The position numbers and the translations under genes are program-made. The notes under the pieces are model-generated. The model made no database searches. It saw only the letters and a program-made list of their open reading frames with translations, and was not told where the DNA came from. A DNA stretch of 28,106 nt, taken from positions 1 to 28,106 of the IMG/VR virus record IMGVR_UViG_3300031521_000299; one strand, written 5' to 3'. Source of the stretch: a virus. Below, in pieces: positions 1 to 7,005 of this stretch; position 1 is the first letter of the stretch, and each line of letters starts with the position of its first letter.

Positions 1-24
1 CCTTCTCTTCATATTAACTTTTGA

Positions 25-83
25 GGCTCTTAGCAGTTCTGCGGTCAGGCAGGGCATAAGTCTAAGAGTCTTTTTTTTTGGAG
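25..83 (+). promoter_or_regulatory. Terminator-like leader hairpin 1 (attenuator candidate) upstream of helicase gene
   Basis: An outer stem pairs 25-33 with 62-70; its core is CTCTTAG at 27-33 with CTAAGAG at 62-68. It encloses an inner hairpin, CTGC (39-42) and GCAG (49-52), with loop GGTCAG (43-48). Nine T residues (71-79) follow the outer stem directly, as in an intrinsic terminator, and run into the GGAG ribosome site (80-83) of the helicase gene. The same design recurs at 2767-2830. A terminator placed against the ribosome site of the next gene suggests transcription attenuation or antitermination. It could instead end an upstream transcript that is out of view. Confidence 0.6.
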
Positions 84-89
84 CATAAC

Positions 90-1793
90 ATGACAACGGA
101 ACAAGCTACGAGCTTAGATAGACTTATGCAAGCAAAATCTTTGTACATCTCTCCTAAGGGCAAGATCAAGTACGGTGGCTCATACAAGCCTCTTCCTGCT
201 GTAATAGGAGAGATATACCAACAATTCATGGGCATGATCTCCGAGGCAGACATCAGCACCTACATGCAAGCAAAAGTAGCAGAGTCGGTTACTACACAGG
301 GAGAAGCTCTTACGGAGACTCAAATTGAGCGTGAGTGCGATAATTTTCTCTCCGAATCCAATATATCATATAAAGATGGTGTGTGGTATCATGCCAAAGC
401 ATCCGTTCCTGAAGATGATATTGTATCTATTATTGACTCATTGGCAACCAATAAAGCTATTGCTAAAACACTTAATGTACCTCCTATGGCTATACTTAAA
501 TATGCTCGTGCAATGCCATCCATGCAAAAAGTAATGTCAGCACAGAAGCGTATAGATGACTGCAACAAGTTTGTGGGTGACTGCGCTGGATATAGTGATG
601 TATTTGCAAACGCATTCTATAATTGCTATGAGCTACAATGTGATAGAGAGGTATTTATACGTAGTATGAAGCAACTGTTGCTTAACATTAAAATACAGAT
701 ATGCACGCAACGAAACATCATAATGCATAGTGGAATTATACTATGGGGTGCTGCTGGCACGTATAAAACCAAAGGATGGGAGGATTTATTTAGCGAGTTT
801 CTGGGTGACACCTACATCACCCCTGAACTGACGCAACTACTGGACAGCAGGTGGATATCAGCAGCAACAGCTCTGGTTGGTAACGTGGACGAGTTTTCTC
901 GTGGCCGAGATGGCAACATGGATATAGATGACACAAGCCTGCAAGCGTCTCTCAAGAGCATTACCGGTTGCAGCAGTAAAGACGCCAGATCTATGGGCAC
1001 TAACCACAGTTCCAAGGTACATGTGTCGCTATCTCTAGTAGGCACAGCCAACCAGGAGCCATGGAAAACCATCTCATTTGACGAGGCTCTGAGTCGTAGG
1101 TTTATAATGCCTAAGATTGGGCTGCAGGCCAACCACGCCGCCTTCGTGGCCCACCCAGAAGACGCTCTGCTTGTTTGGGGACCTAGGGACGCACAAAATG
1201 TACCCCTTAACCACGACTGCCTGCTTAGAGCCTTGAGCGACATCAGTATTGACTCTCCAAATTTCTTACCTACTGTAGGAGACTCGTATTATCCAAATTT
1301 TGAGTCTGAACGGACCAAGTATCTACGTCAGTCTACTGTCTCTGACTGGATTGACGATAGAGGCGTACTGTTCTGCCGCGACGAACTACACTGGATGCCT
1401 CTTGACGACGCTTATCGCCAGTACAAGGCTTATTGCGGAGAGACAAAAAGAGCCACGAAAACCTGGCCTAATTTCCGTCGCGACCTGGAGAATGTCCCAG
1501 GCTATAACATTAGAGTTGTTGATAAGCACAAACAAATAAATATAGACATACTTGACATGTATACACTAGACGAGTATAGCCGTGTCAAGACACCACAGAG
1601 TTCTGCGGTTACAGCACCACAAGTCTGGACGCCTGGATTAGGAGCACCAAAAGTAGCACCACAACCTCTGACTACAACATTATCTGACTTTATGGCTGAT
1701 CGTCCCGTACCACAGCCGCCACAAAAAACATTAGAACAGGTAAAGGATCTAAACATTTCAGCATTCGGCTCAACTTTTGGTGGGGCTAACTAA
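90..1793 (+). CDS. SF3/D5-type replicative helicase (P-loop ATPase)
   Basis: A 567-aa protein. The start is ATG 90, because GGAG at 80-83 sits 6 nt before it; an in-frame TTG at 78 would overlap that site. The ATPase core is readable. Walker A is GAAGTYKT at residues 220-227 (K226, T227), an acidic Walker B pair is D267-E268 in NVDEF, a sensor-1 asparagine is N321 in GTANQ, and a possible arginine finger is R336-R337. This spacing fits the superfamily 3 / virulence-associated-protein-E-like helicases of phages, which unwind DNA as hexamers at the replication origin. The N-terminal 200 residues lack primase motifs that I can see, and the C-terminal 60 are proline-rich and probably disordered. 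The stop overlaps the start of the primase gene (TAATG), so the two are probably translationally coupled. The family is fairly secure; origin specificity is unknown. Confidence 0.8.
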   Translation: MTTEQATSLDRLMQAKSLYISPKGKIKYGGSYKPLPAVIGEIYQQFMGMISEADISTYMQAKVAESVTTQGEALTETQIERECDNFLSESNISYKDGVWYHAKASVPEDDIVSIIDSLATNKAIAKTLNVPPMAILKYARAMPSMQKVMSAQKRIDDCNKFVGDCAGYSDVFANAFYNCYELQCDREVFIRSMKQLLLNIKIQICTQRNIIMHSGIILWGAAGTYKTKGWEDLFSEFLGDTYITPELTQLLDSRWISAATALVGNVDEFSRGRDGNMDIDDTSLQASLKSITGCSSKDARSMGTNHSSKVHVSLSLVGTANQEPWKTISFDEALSRRFIMPKIGLQANHAAFVAHPEDALLVWGPRDAQNVPLNHDCLLRALSDISIDSPNFLPTVGDSYYPNFESERTKYLRQSTVSDWIDDRGVLFCRDELHWMPLDDAYRQYKAYCGETKRATKTWPNFRRDLENVPGYNIRVVDKHKQINIDILDMYTLDEYSRVKTPQSSAVTAPQVWTPGLGAPKVAPQPLTTTLSDFMADRPVPQPPQKTLEQVKDLNISAFGSTFGGAN

Positions 1794-2668
1794 TGTTATA
1801 CAAGACTAACAAGTATCAAAAAGAGTGGCTACAGTTTAGTCAGGATCAAGCCTGGGATTATTTCTTCCAGATTTTACCGCAACCTAACACCATAGATAAA
1901 AATAACTGTCCTGTATATATGTTTGCACATGCATCAGCCGAGCAGCATGACATAAGTACCATTACAGATATCTATGCTATCATGCTAGACTACGAGGATG
2001 GGACGACGCCAGAACAGTTTGTAAGGCAGTATCCAGATCTACAGTATTACTGGTATACTAGCCGATCACACACACCTGAGAGCCCTAGATTCCGTGTGGT
2101 ATTGCCACTCATGGAGCCTATTGATTACCAGCAGATCCATAACCCACAAGCCAAAGCTGCTCTACAAGATTACTTCCCAGGCAACGACGGCACCAGCTAT
2201 ACTAATCTACAGTGCGTGCCTAACAGAGGAGACTACTATAGCTGGGGCTACAATATTGGTGAATACTATAGTCTTAGTAGACTACGCAAACAAATTGCTG
2301 AATCTCCAGCACTGAGTAGCTTGCCCAATAAGCGTACTTATGTCCAAGAGGCTGGTGAGTACAAGCATGTAGACGATTGGATGTCTTATGCTACAGCAGT
2401 CCGCAAAGCCCATCTGGAACGTCTAGCACTGCTTCCACGGTCGTCTGGTCACTCTAGCTATGGTGACTACTGTAGTCTTGTTGGCACCATGCTAAGAGTA
2501 CATGCTAATGGTATGTGGATCTGGCAGGTACAAGAGATAATGGATATAGTGTATAGCAGGCGTCCAGAGAAAAACATAGCCAAGATGATCCAGGAGTTTG
2601 CTTCTCGCAGACCATTAGATGCGCCGCAGAAGCCTACAACCAAGTCGTTCAGTCAACTAGGACATTAA
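1793..2668 (+). CDS. Archaeo-eukaryotic-type (AEP) primase, stand-alone
   Basis: A 291-aa protein whose ATG shares one base with the helicase stop. It shows the AEP primase/polymerase signature. An acidic metal-binding motif, LDYEDG, lies at residues 65-70 (D66, E68, D69). It is followed by YTSRSH, with the SxH-like motif ending at H93, and then by RFRVVLPL beginning at R99, the usual third conserved strand. In many phages and plasmids this module is fused to an SF3 or RepA-like helicase; here the partners are separate neighbouring genes with helicase first. The C-terminal 90 residues are helical and may be a PriCT-like accessory domain, which is a guess. The likely role is primer synthesis for phage replication. 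The family call rests on motif spacing alone. Confidence 0.7.
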   Translation: MLYKTNKYQKEWLQFSQDQAWDYFFQILPQPNTIDKNNCPVYMFAHASAEQHDISTITDIYAIMLDYEDGTTPEQFVRQYPDLQYYWYTSRSHTPESPRFRVVLPLMEPIDYQQIHNPQAKAALQDYFPGNDGTSYTNLQCVPNRGDYYSWGYNIGEYYSLSRLRKQIAESPALSSLPNKRTYVQEAGEYKHVDDWMSYATAVRKAHLERLALLPRSSGHSSYGDYCSLVGTMLRVHANGMWIWQVQEIMDIVYSRRPEKNIAKMIQEFASRRPLDAPQKPTTKSFSQLGH

Positions 2669-2741
2669 TAAAAAGTTTTGCAAATATGTAAAAACCGCGT
2701 GCAATTCTTAATTTTGTTACTATCTTTTGTTAGAGAGAGGT

Positions 2742-2830
2742 CTGACCCACCTCACAAGCACTCTTAGCTCTCAGGCATTGTCACGGGTCAGGTGACATTT
2801 AAGTCCTGAAGAGCGTTTTTGTTTTTGGAG
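2742..2830 (+). promoter_or_regulatory. Terminator-like leader hairpin 2 with loop-complementary upstream segment
   Basis: GCTCTCAGG (2767-2775) pairs with CCTGAAGAGC (2805-2814), giving 9 bp with one bulged A. Inside lies a perfect hairpin, GTCAC (2780-2784) and GTGAC (2792-2796), with loop GGGTCAG (2785-2791). GTTTTTGTTTTT (2815-2826) follows, then GGAG (2827-2830) and, 6 nt later, the ATG at 2837. CTGACCC at 2742-2748 is the exact complement of the loop, so a pseudoknot or competing fold is possible. The stem differs in sequence from leader 1, but the GGTCAG loop and the overall design are kept. The rest of the 2669-2836 gap is AT-rich, with no promoter I can call. Confidence 0.6.
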
Positions 2831-2836
2831 AATAAC

Positions 2837-3013
2837 ATGAAATCCATAGAATCAGTAACAATAGACAATATCATACGTGACACAAAGGCACTCCAGCATG
2901 CAACACAGGCATACAGTATAAATAAGCACAGCATGCCGCCAGAGCTATTTGAGGAGTCACAAGAAGATCGTCCTATGATCGAGCCTATCAGCAATAACTG
3001 GAGTGAGGTATGA
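2837..3013 (+). CDS. Small hypothetical protein (58 aa), early operon
   Basis: The start is ATG 2837, preceded by GGAG at 2827-2830 with 6-nt spacing, the same GGAG-N6-ATG arrangement as the helicase gene. The product is 58 aa, with no recognisable domain, membrane segment or cysteine motif. It is first in a three-gene run, and its stop overlaps the next start (ATGA, 3010-3013). Its expression is presumably set by the hairpin leader immediately upstream. Function unknown. Confidence 0.65.
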   Translation: MKSIESVTIDNIIRDTKALQHATQAYSINKHSMPPELFEESQEDRPMIEPISNNWSEV

Positions 3014-3318
3014 CGCAGGCAGGCCAGTTATCAGATTTATTGAAACGTTTAGCTGCTCAAGTAGAGACACTAAATAAGAGCAGTATCTACCACATGCGCC
3101 ATCCTCTAATACTGTTGTACTGCTGGCTATCTAAGCTAGACGATACTGCTACTACAGATAAGGCTAAAGCTATTGTTGAAGAGCTTGACAAAGCTATCAA
3201 TAAACTATCCACACACTACAAGCCAGGTAAATGGGCAGATGAACAGCTTGCAGCAGAGTCTAGAGAGCTAGCCCACGAAGCACTAGATTTCGGTATATCT
3301 TTATTTGGGGATGTGTGA
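3010..3318 (+). CDS. Hypothetical helical protein (102 aa), early operon
   Basis: The ATG at 3010 overlaps the upstream stop (ATGA), and GAGG a few bases earlier lies inside the previous gene. The product is predicted to be mostly helical, with leucine-rich heptad-like stretches at about residues 5-25 and 50-70. There is no signal peptide or recognisable catalytic motif. It is coupled on both sides to other small early genes, which suggests one cistron set, perhaps host takeover or replication accessory factors. I do not recognise the family. Confidence 0.65.
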   Translation: MTQAGQLSDLLKRLAAQVETLNKSSIYHMRHPLILLYCWLSKLDDTATTDKAKAIVEELDKAINKLSTHYKPGKWADEQLAAESRELAHEALDFGISLFGDV

Positions 3319-3620
3319 TGCCCGATGCTAATCCATACATGGACATGTTCAATAGTGGGATTGCTGGGGATGGTCTTACTGCATATTTAGGTAGGGTTAG
3401 CAATCAGCAAAATGCAGCCAATCTGACTTATGTAAATGATACCGAGAATAGAGTACAGCATCTTGAGTACACTAATTCACAGCTACAAAGAGTACTTGTT
3501 GACATATCAAATAAGATTGAAGCCTACGAAGAAATCTCCAAAGCTCAAGCTGATTTAATTCTAAATATTAAGCAAAGAATAGATGCGATAGAGTCATCTA
3601 TTATAACATTAACAGACTAA
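3318..3620 (+). CDS. Hypothetical coiled-coil protein (100 aa), last gene of early operon
   Basis: I chose ATG 3318, which overlaps the previous stop as TGATG and has GGGGAT about 7 nt upstream; a GTG one codon earlier is the alternative. Residues from about 40 to 95 form a long run of heptad-like hydrophobic positions, which suggests a coiled coil and oligomerisation. The stop codon (3618-3620) overlaps the stop of the minus-strand gene at 3617-4045, so early and late transcription units meet here with no visible terminator between them. Function unknown. Confidence 0.65.
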   Translation: MPDANPYMDMFNSGIAGDGLTAYLGRVSNQQNAANLTYVNDTENRVQHLEYTNSQLQRVLVDISNKIEAYEEISKAQADLILNIKQRIDAIESSIITLTD

Positions 3621-4045
3621 GCGTATCTCTTTTTGGCTGATAGCCAGGCATCCCAGCAGATGTCTCCGCCAAGTAAAGCGTAGTCAGCAGCAGCCCGCTT
3701 ATTATTGATATACCTACGAGGATCGTACCAACCGTACAGATCCTTTACTCGTTTCAAACAATTACGGTAAAATCTTAAATTAGCCCCCTCCCACGCAGCC
3801 TTAGAAGCGTCTTTGATATATTCGAACTCGGCGTCGTGGATCATTGTAGCTACATCAGCGTATGGTAGTAGTATAGATAAAGTACGTCTAACTATAGATG
3901 GAAAACTGTCCGGTCCAACACCATTAGCCGCTTTCTGAAGCTTGTCAGGGCCTAATATACAAACCACATAAGGTGATTCAGCTTGTATTCTGCTGGATAT
4001 TTCCAGCAGATCGTCTATTTCCTGTATTGTGTAATAATAGCTCAT
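3617..4045 (-). CDS. Lysis-cassette protein with HD motif resembling phospholipase A2
   Basis: A 142-aa protein coupled to the endolysin: its ATG and the endolysin stop overlap as ATGA at 4042-4045. It contains NGVGP (residues 41-45), then IHDAEFEY with H70-D71, and a C-terminal block AAADYALLGGDICWDAW. This order resembles a widespread group of small phage proteins with NGxGP...HDxxY...AD. The HD pair also echoes the calcium and catalytic region of secreted phospholipase A2 (CCxxHDxCY), but the flanking cysteines are missing. A role in membrane breakdown during lysis or entry is inference only. There is no signal peptide or membrane segment. Confidence 0.6.
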   Translation of the reverse strand: MSYYYTIQEIDDLLEISSRIQAESPYVVCILGPDKLQKAANGVGPDSFPSIVRRTLSILLPYADVATMIHDAEFEYIKDASKAAWEGANLRFYRNCLKRVKDLYGWYDPRRYINNKRAAADYALLGGDICWDAWLSAKKRYA

Positions 4046-4422
4046 TTGGGCATCTCCACGTGGTCTAAGTCTCTAAAGCTAAAGTAGAAGCCTGCTGTTA
4101 ATCCTTGCTTGACGGCTATATCAGCCATCTTTTTGTACAGGCACGCATCACTCCAGTTGATACTTCCATCGTCATTAAGTACAACAGCATCCCAGGATTC
4201 TCCTGATTGATGCCTGGACTTATTATTATATCCATCACATTTTGTGACTATCTTGCCAGGTGCTGTCCTACCTTGTTCGTACAGCATATGCTGATATTCC
4301 GCGTCACGCAAAGTTTGAACAATCTTAATGTTTAGACCGGCCTCTGTACAAAGACGTATGAACTTTAGGCAAGCATTCTGCGCATCTGGTTTTAGGTCTT
4401 CAACTTTTCGACTGTTGATCAT
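4042..4422 (-). CDS. Endolysin, M15/VanY-type L-alanyl-D-glutamate peptidase
   Basis: A 126-aa single-domain peptidase. It carries the M15 zinc signature: SRHQSGESWD gives H71 and D78 in the SxHxxGxxxD motif, and DLDH near the end supplies H121 as third ligand (D118xxH121). The upstream segment QTLRDAEYQHMLYEQGRT is the conserved substrate-side region seen in T5 Lys and Listeria phage Ply500. It should cut the L-Ala-D-Glu bond of peptidoglycan stem peptides. It has no signal peptide and no cell-wall-binding domain, so it needs a holin to reach the wall. The unusual residue is tryptophan at position 77, where the family normally has a small residue before the aspartate. It overlaps the upstream small gene as TGATG. 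Confidence 0.85.
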   Translation of the reverse strand: MINSRKVEDLKPDAQNACLKFIRLCTEAGLNIKIVQTLRDAEYQHMLYEQGRTAPGKIVTKCDGYNNKSRHQSGESWDAVVLNDDGSINWSDACLYKKMADIAVKQGLTAGFYFSFRDLDHVEMPK

Positions 4423-4625
4423 CAGATGGCATCCTCAATCTTGCCAATAACAGCACTAATTATCTCGTGTACAACATCCTGCGGCACAGTTACACCATGT
4501 GTTACTAATACAGTCGTCACAGCACTAGCCGCAACGCTGGATCCTTCTGTAATAGCTCCTCGTAGGATCGTCCTTGCCAGTGTGCTATTGCTAAAAAGAC
4601 TTTTGATTTTTGTGAATATACTCAT
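4422..4625 (-). CDS. Small hydrophobic protein, possible holin (67 aa)
   Basis: A 67-aa protein immediately upstream of, and overlapping, the endolysin gene, which is the usual holin position. It has a basic N-terminus (MSIFTKIKS), a moderately hydrophobic stretch at about residues 28-48 rich in A, V, S and T, and an amphipathic C-terminal helix with acidic end. The hydrophobicity is weak for a classical transmembrane segment, so a holin role is inferred mainly from position. Its start overlaps the stop of the 577-aa gene (ATGA at 4622-4625). Confidence 0.4.
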   Translation of the reverse strand: MSIFTKIKSLFSNSTLARTILRGAITEGSSVAASAVTTVLVTHGVTVPQDVVHEIISAVIGKIEDAI

Positions 4626-6355
4626 TGTTCATCTTTCTTTTCTTTTTGTTTGAGCAAATAGCTTCCTAACCCGGCAGCAATTGGTGCTGCTGCTAGCGGG
4701 CGCATAGAATTACGCCACATATAGCTCTCCGGATAGGATAAACTACGTGGGTTAAATACGACATGCACATTTTGTGGAATCAAGCCAGCAGCATACTTCT
4801 CTGGATCCGCAAATTGCCAAACCTGATCACTTAAGTTCCCTGGATCTACTTGATTTTTATAAATAACAGCATCTTTACCTTGTTTGCGAGCATTCGCTAT
4901 CTGCAGATTTTGATACTCGTGTCCACCCTGCTCAAACGGCATATTGGGCACGTATTCAGGTTCGCCCGGCAAAGCTTTATGCCATCCCTCACCCCGCTTA
5001 TCTATAATTCTAGGGTTTTTGATGAATGGTACGTAAGTAGCATATTGTCCCTGGAGCCTAGGATCACCCGCTAATATATTATTGTATACTGTCTGTATAT
5101 CACTAGATCTATGTTGTTGATATGTATCAGCCCAATCTTCCAACGCTTTAACAGACGAAAACATCTTAGGAAGATTGTCTTTAGTTATTTTACCTGATTG
5201 TATTGCTGCCTTTATAGCGTCACCATACTGTGGAGTCTCCAGTATAGGGTGACTGTAGCTTTCGGCGCCAATAGTACGATTTGATAACCATTTGGGCTTG
5301 TACCATAAACCGCTTGCAGGATCCTGGTGGAAATCTAACTCTTCGGCTCCATGAAGCATTTCATCTTCATTGGGGTTCCCTTTATAGGCCATCGTGTATG
5401 ATGCCTGATCAGGATTAAACGTTTTAGGGCTCCATCCCGCATATAATTCTCGCTGCACAGACGGATCCACCCCACTCATACGCTCCGCATATAGTTGCCC
5501 CTCGGGGGTACGCATATCTGTAGTATAAGCATTGTTGCCTACTAACAAATCATCAAAAAAAGGATTTTTAGTGGTGCTAGACGGCACAAATCTTGGCTTA
5601 CCTTCATCAATAAGTTTCTTTTCAATATCTTTAGATCCAGGTATAGCATCGTAGTTTAATACCTGATAAGTTGGCACACCACCAACATCTTCCGCAGGTA
5701 TGGTTCTAGGTTTAGGTCCAATGTTTAAGTTGGGCGCTTGTAGTGGCGTTCCTGGCCACGGTTCAAACGATGCTTCTGCTCTTGTACTAGGACCGACAAA
5801 ACCGGTCTTCATGCTTTCGCTAGCTTCTGGTACTACCTCACGACTAGCAAAATTAGACGCATCCGTCATAGCAGACCTTAAACCAGCATCGGTTAATTCG
5901 TCACTACCTTTGGATGCGGGGACCGCGTTAAGAGCACCGGATAGCAACGCGTTAGCAATATATTCTTTTGCTGATTTTGTTTTATAGTCGGGGGCCTGCT
6001 TGCTGAATGGGTGCATAGAATCAAATAAATAGCCACCAAGTCCAGCAGCAATAGACCACGGGACACCAAGTTCTGGAGATGCTAATCCCGCTAGTATTTC
6101 ACCAGGATGGTCTTTTATATATTGACCACCCCTTATCAAATTCTCCCTAGCTAGTGCAGGAACATCAGACAACTGGGGACCCTGCTCTGGGCTAGTATTA
6201 CTTACATCTTGAGCTATAGGTAAGTTATAGTTGTGTAGTAACCCACTCAGCAGAGTGTTTCCATGTAATACCTCGCCACCAAGATCTAAGACTGGCCTTC
6301 CTTGGTCATCCAGAACCCATCCAGCACCAGGTATTTGATCTAAGTTGTTATCCAT
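4622..6355 (-). CDS. 577-aa protein with ADP-ribosyltransferase-like C-terminal region
   Basis: The N-terminal 150 residues include a glycine/alanine-rich hydrophobic patch at about 90-115, like phage ejection proteins. Residues about 435-555 show a pattern seen in ART domains of phage polyvalent proteins: a strand ending FIKNPRIID, then IANARKQGKDAVIYKNQ, then HVVFNPRSL. These correspond to the NP-(I/V)-x-D, the GxDavI and the vvFxPxxI blocks. A clear HG(S/T) NAD-binding block is not obvious; LHGAEELDFH is a weak candidate. A second hydrophobic stretch lies near the C-terminus before KQKEKKDEQ. It sits between lysis genes and could be an injected or host-modifying effector. The ART call is tentative; the gene itself is secure. 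Confidence 0.6.
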   Translation of the reverse strand: MDNNLDQIPGAGWVLDDQGRPVLDLGGEVLHGNTLLSGLLHNYNLPIAQDVSNTSPEQGPQLSDVPALARENLIRGGQYIKDHPGEILAGLASPELGVPWSIAAGLGGYLFDSMHPFSKQAPDYKTKSAKEYIANALLSGALNAVPASKGSDELTDAGLRSAMTDASNFASREVVPEASESMKTGFVGPSTRAEASFEPWPGTPLQAPNLNIGPKPRTIPAEDVGGVPTYQVLNYDAIPGSKDIEKKLIDEGKPRFVPSSTTKNPFFDDLLVGNNAYTTDMRTPEGQLYAERMSGVDPSVQRELYAGWSPKTFNPDQASYTMAYKGNPNEDEMLHGAEELDFHQDPASGLWYKPKWLSNRTIGAESYSHPILETPQYGDAIKAAIQSGKITKDNLPKMFSSVKALEDWADTYQQHRSSDIQTVYNNILAGDPRLQGQYATYVPFIKNPRIIDKRGEGWHKALPGEPEYVPNMPFEQGGHEYQNLQIANARKQGKDAVIYKNQVDPGNLSDQVWQFADPEKYAAGLIPQNVHVVFNPRSLSYPESYMWRNSMRPLAAAPIAAGLGSYLLKQKEKKDEQ

Positions 6356-6357
6356 AA

Positions 6358-6687
6358 TTAATTACCAGCAGCATTACCATTGGTTAACTTGTATGCTTTT
6401 GCTATGTCTGTATAGGTACTTGAGGCGGCTGCCTTGGCTGTATGTAGATAAGCGCTACTATCAACAGTCCTTGACAAGTCAATCTTTTGCGACTCAGAGC
6501 CCAGGTTAAACGCTAGTGAGAAGACCAGCGCAATGAAAATAACATAATGTTTCCAGTCAAACAGTTGCGGCTTTTTTTGTTTCAATTCTGCCACTTCTTG
6601 GCGAACATCAGCAATATCAGACCGCAAATCATCTCTTACACTGTTTACTAGAGCAACAATTAGCTGGGTTGAGTCATTGCCTGGCAT
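6358..6687 (-). CDS. Membrane protein with N-terminal coiled coil and one TM segment (holin/XhlA-like candidate)
   Basis: A 109-aa protein. Residues 10-38 form an amphipathic heptad pattern with many D, E, R and K, residues 47-63 are one strongly hydrophobic transmembrane segment (HYVIFIALVFSLAFNLG), and the remaining 45 residues are polar. The topology of cytoplasmic coiled coil plus one TM resembles XhlA-type and other phage lysis accessory proteins. It lies two genes upstream of the endolysin pair, so lysis or membrane anchoring is plausible. The ATG directly follows the stop of the 46-aa gene (TAAATG). No lipobox is present, so it is not an obvious spanin. Confidence 0.6.
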   Translation of the reverse strand: MPGNDSTQLIVALVNSVRDDLRSDIADVRQEVAELKQKKPQLFDWKHYVIFIALVFSLAFNLGSESQKIDLSRTVDSSAYLHTAKAAASSTYTDIAKAYKLTNGNAAGN

Positions 6688-6828
6688 TTATCTCGTCTTA
6701 ACCTTTCTTTTATCTGCATCGACAAACTCCTTGCCTACCTTTTGGGGTATGCTACCCTTCTTAGCAAATTTAGAGTTATGCGCCACAGCCTCCATTAACT
6801 TATGCTGTGATTTTAACTTACTTGGCAC
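6688..6828 (-). CDS. Small conserved phage protein of the MPSKxKxQH type (46 aa)
   Basis: The start is GTG 6828, inside the end of the upstream 58-aa gene. The 46-aa product begins MPSKLKSQHKLMEAVAHNSK and continues with FAKKGSIPQKVGKEFVDAD. I recognise this as a short, lysine-rich phage family of unknown function that typically reads MPSxSKxQxxFMxAVAHNPxFAKKxGVPQxVGKEFxxAD. AAGG lies upstream inside the preceding gene. The stop abuts the next start (TAAATG). The match of every block to the family supports a real gene despite its size and GTG start. It is short enough to be missed by common length cut-offs. Confidence 0.75.
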   Translation of the reverse strand: MPSKLKSQHKLMEAVAHNSKFAKKGSIPQKVGKEFVDADKRKVKTR

Positions 6829-6994
6829 GTTTCACCTTCGCGTTATGGGCTTTACGACCCTTTTCGTCGGCCTTCATATCAGCCTTGGAGCCCTCTTTCG
6901 CATGTGGACCACCTTTTTTATCTAGCTTGGCGTCCTGTTTAGAGTTCTCCCAATCCTTATGTGTCTTAATGATTTTTCCGTGAAAGTCTTTCAT
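6818..6994 (-). CDS. Very basic small protein (58 aa)
   Basis: ATG 6994 is preceded by AAGGA with 6-nt spacing, a strong ribosome site placed just after the stop of the 254-aa structural gene. The 58-aa product has about 18 lysine and arginine residues, few hydrophobics and a repeated K-x-D/H-x-K feel, ending KVKRAK. It looks intrinsically disordered and nucleic-acid binding or charge-balancing, but no family is recognised. Its end overlaps the GTG of the following gene, so the two are probably translated together. It is below usual ORF length cut-offs. Confidence 0.65.
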   Translation of the reverse strand: MKDFHGKIIKTHKDWENSKQDAKLDKKGGPHAKEGSKADMKADEKGRKAHNAKVKRAK

Positions 6995-7005
6995 GCTATA
7001 TCCTT

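Noticed and set aside
812-1243. A 143-codon open frame on the minus strand inside the helicase gene.
   Set aside because: It overlaps a coding frame with clear ATPase motifs, lacks a ribosome site, and its product is compositionally a shadow of the helicase.
2669-2740. A sigma70 promoter upstream of the second early unit.
   Set aside because: TACTAT at 2718-2723 could be a -10, but no acceptable -35 lies 16-18 bp upstream. A weak TA(T/C)TA(A/T)CTTTTG similarity to positions 13-23 exists, but two copies at different distances are not enough.
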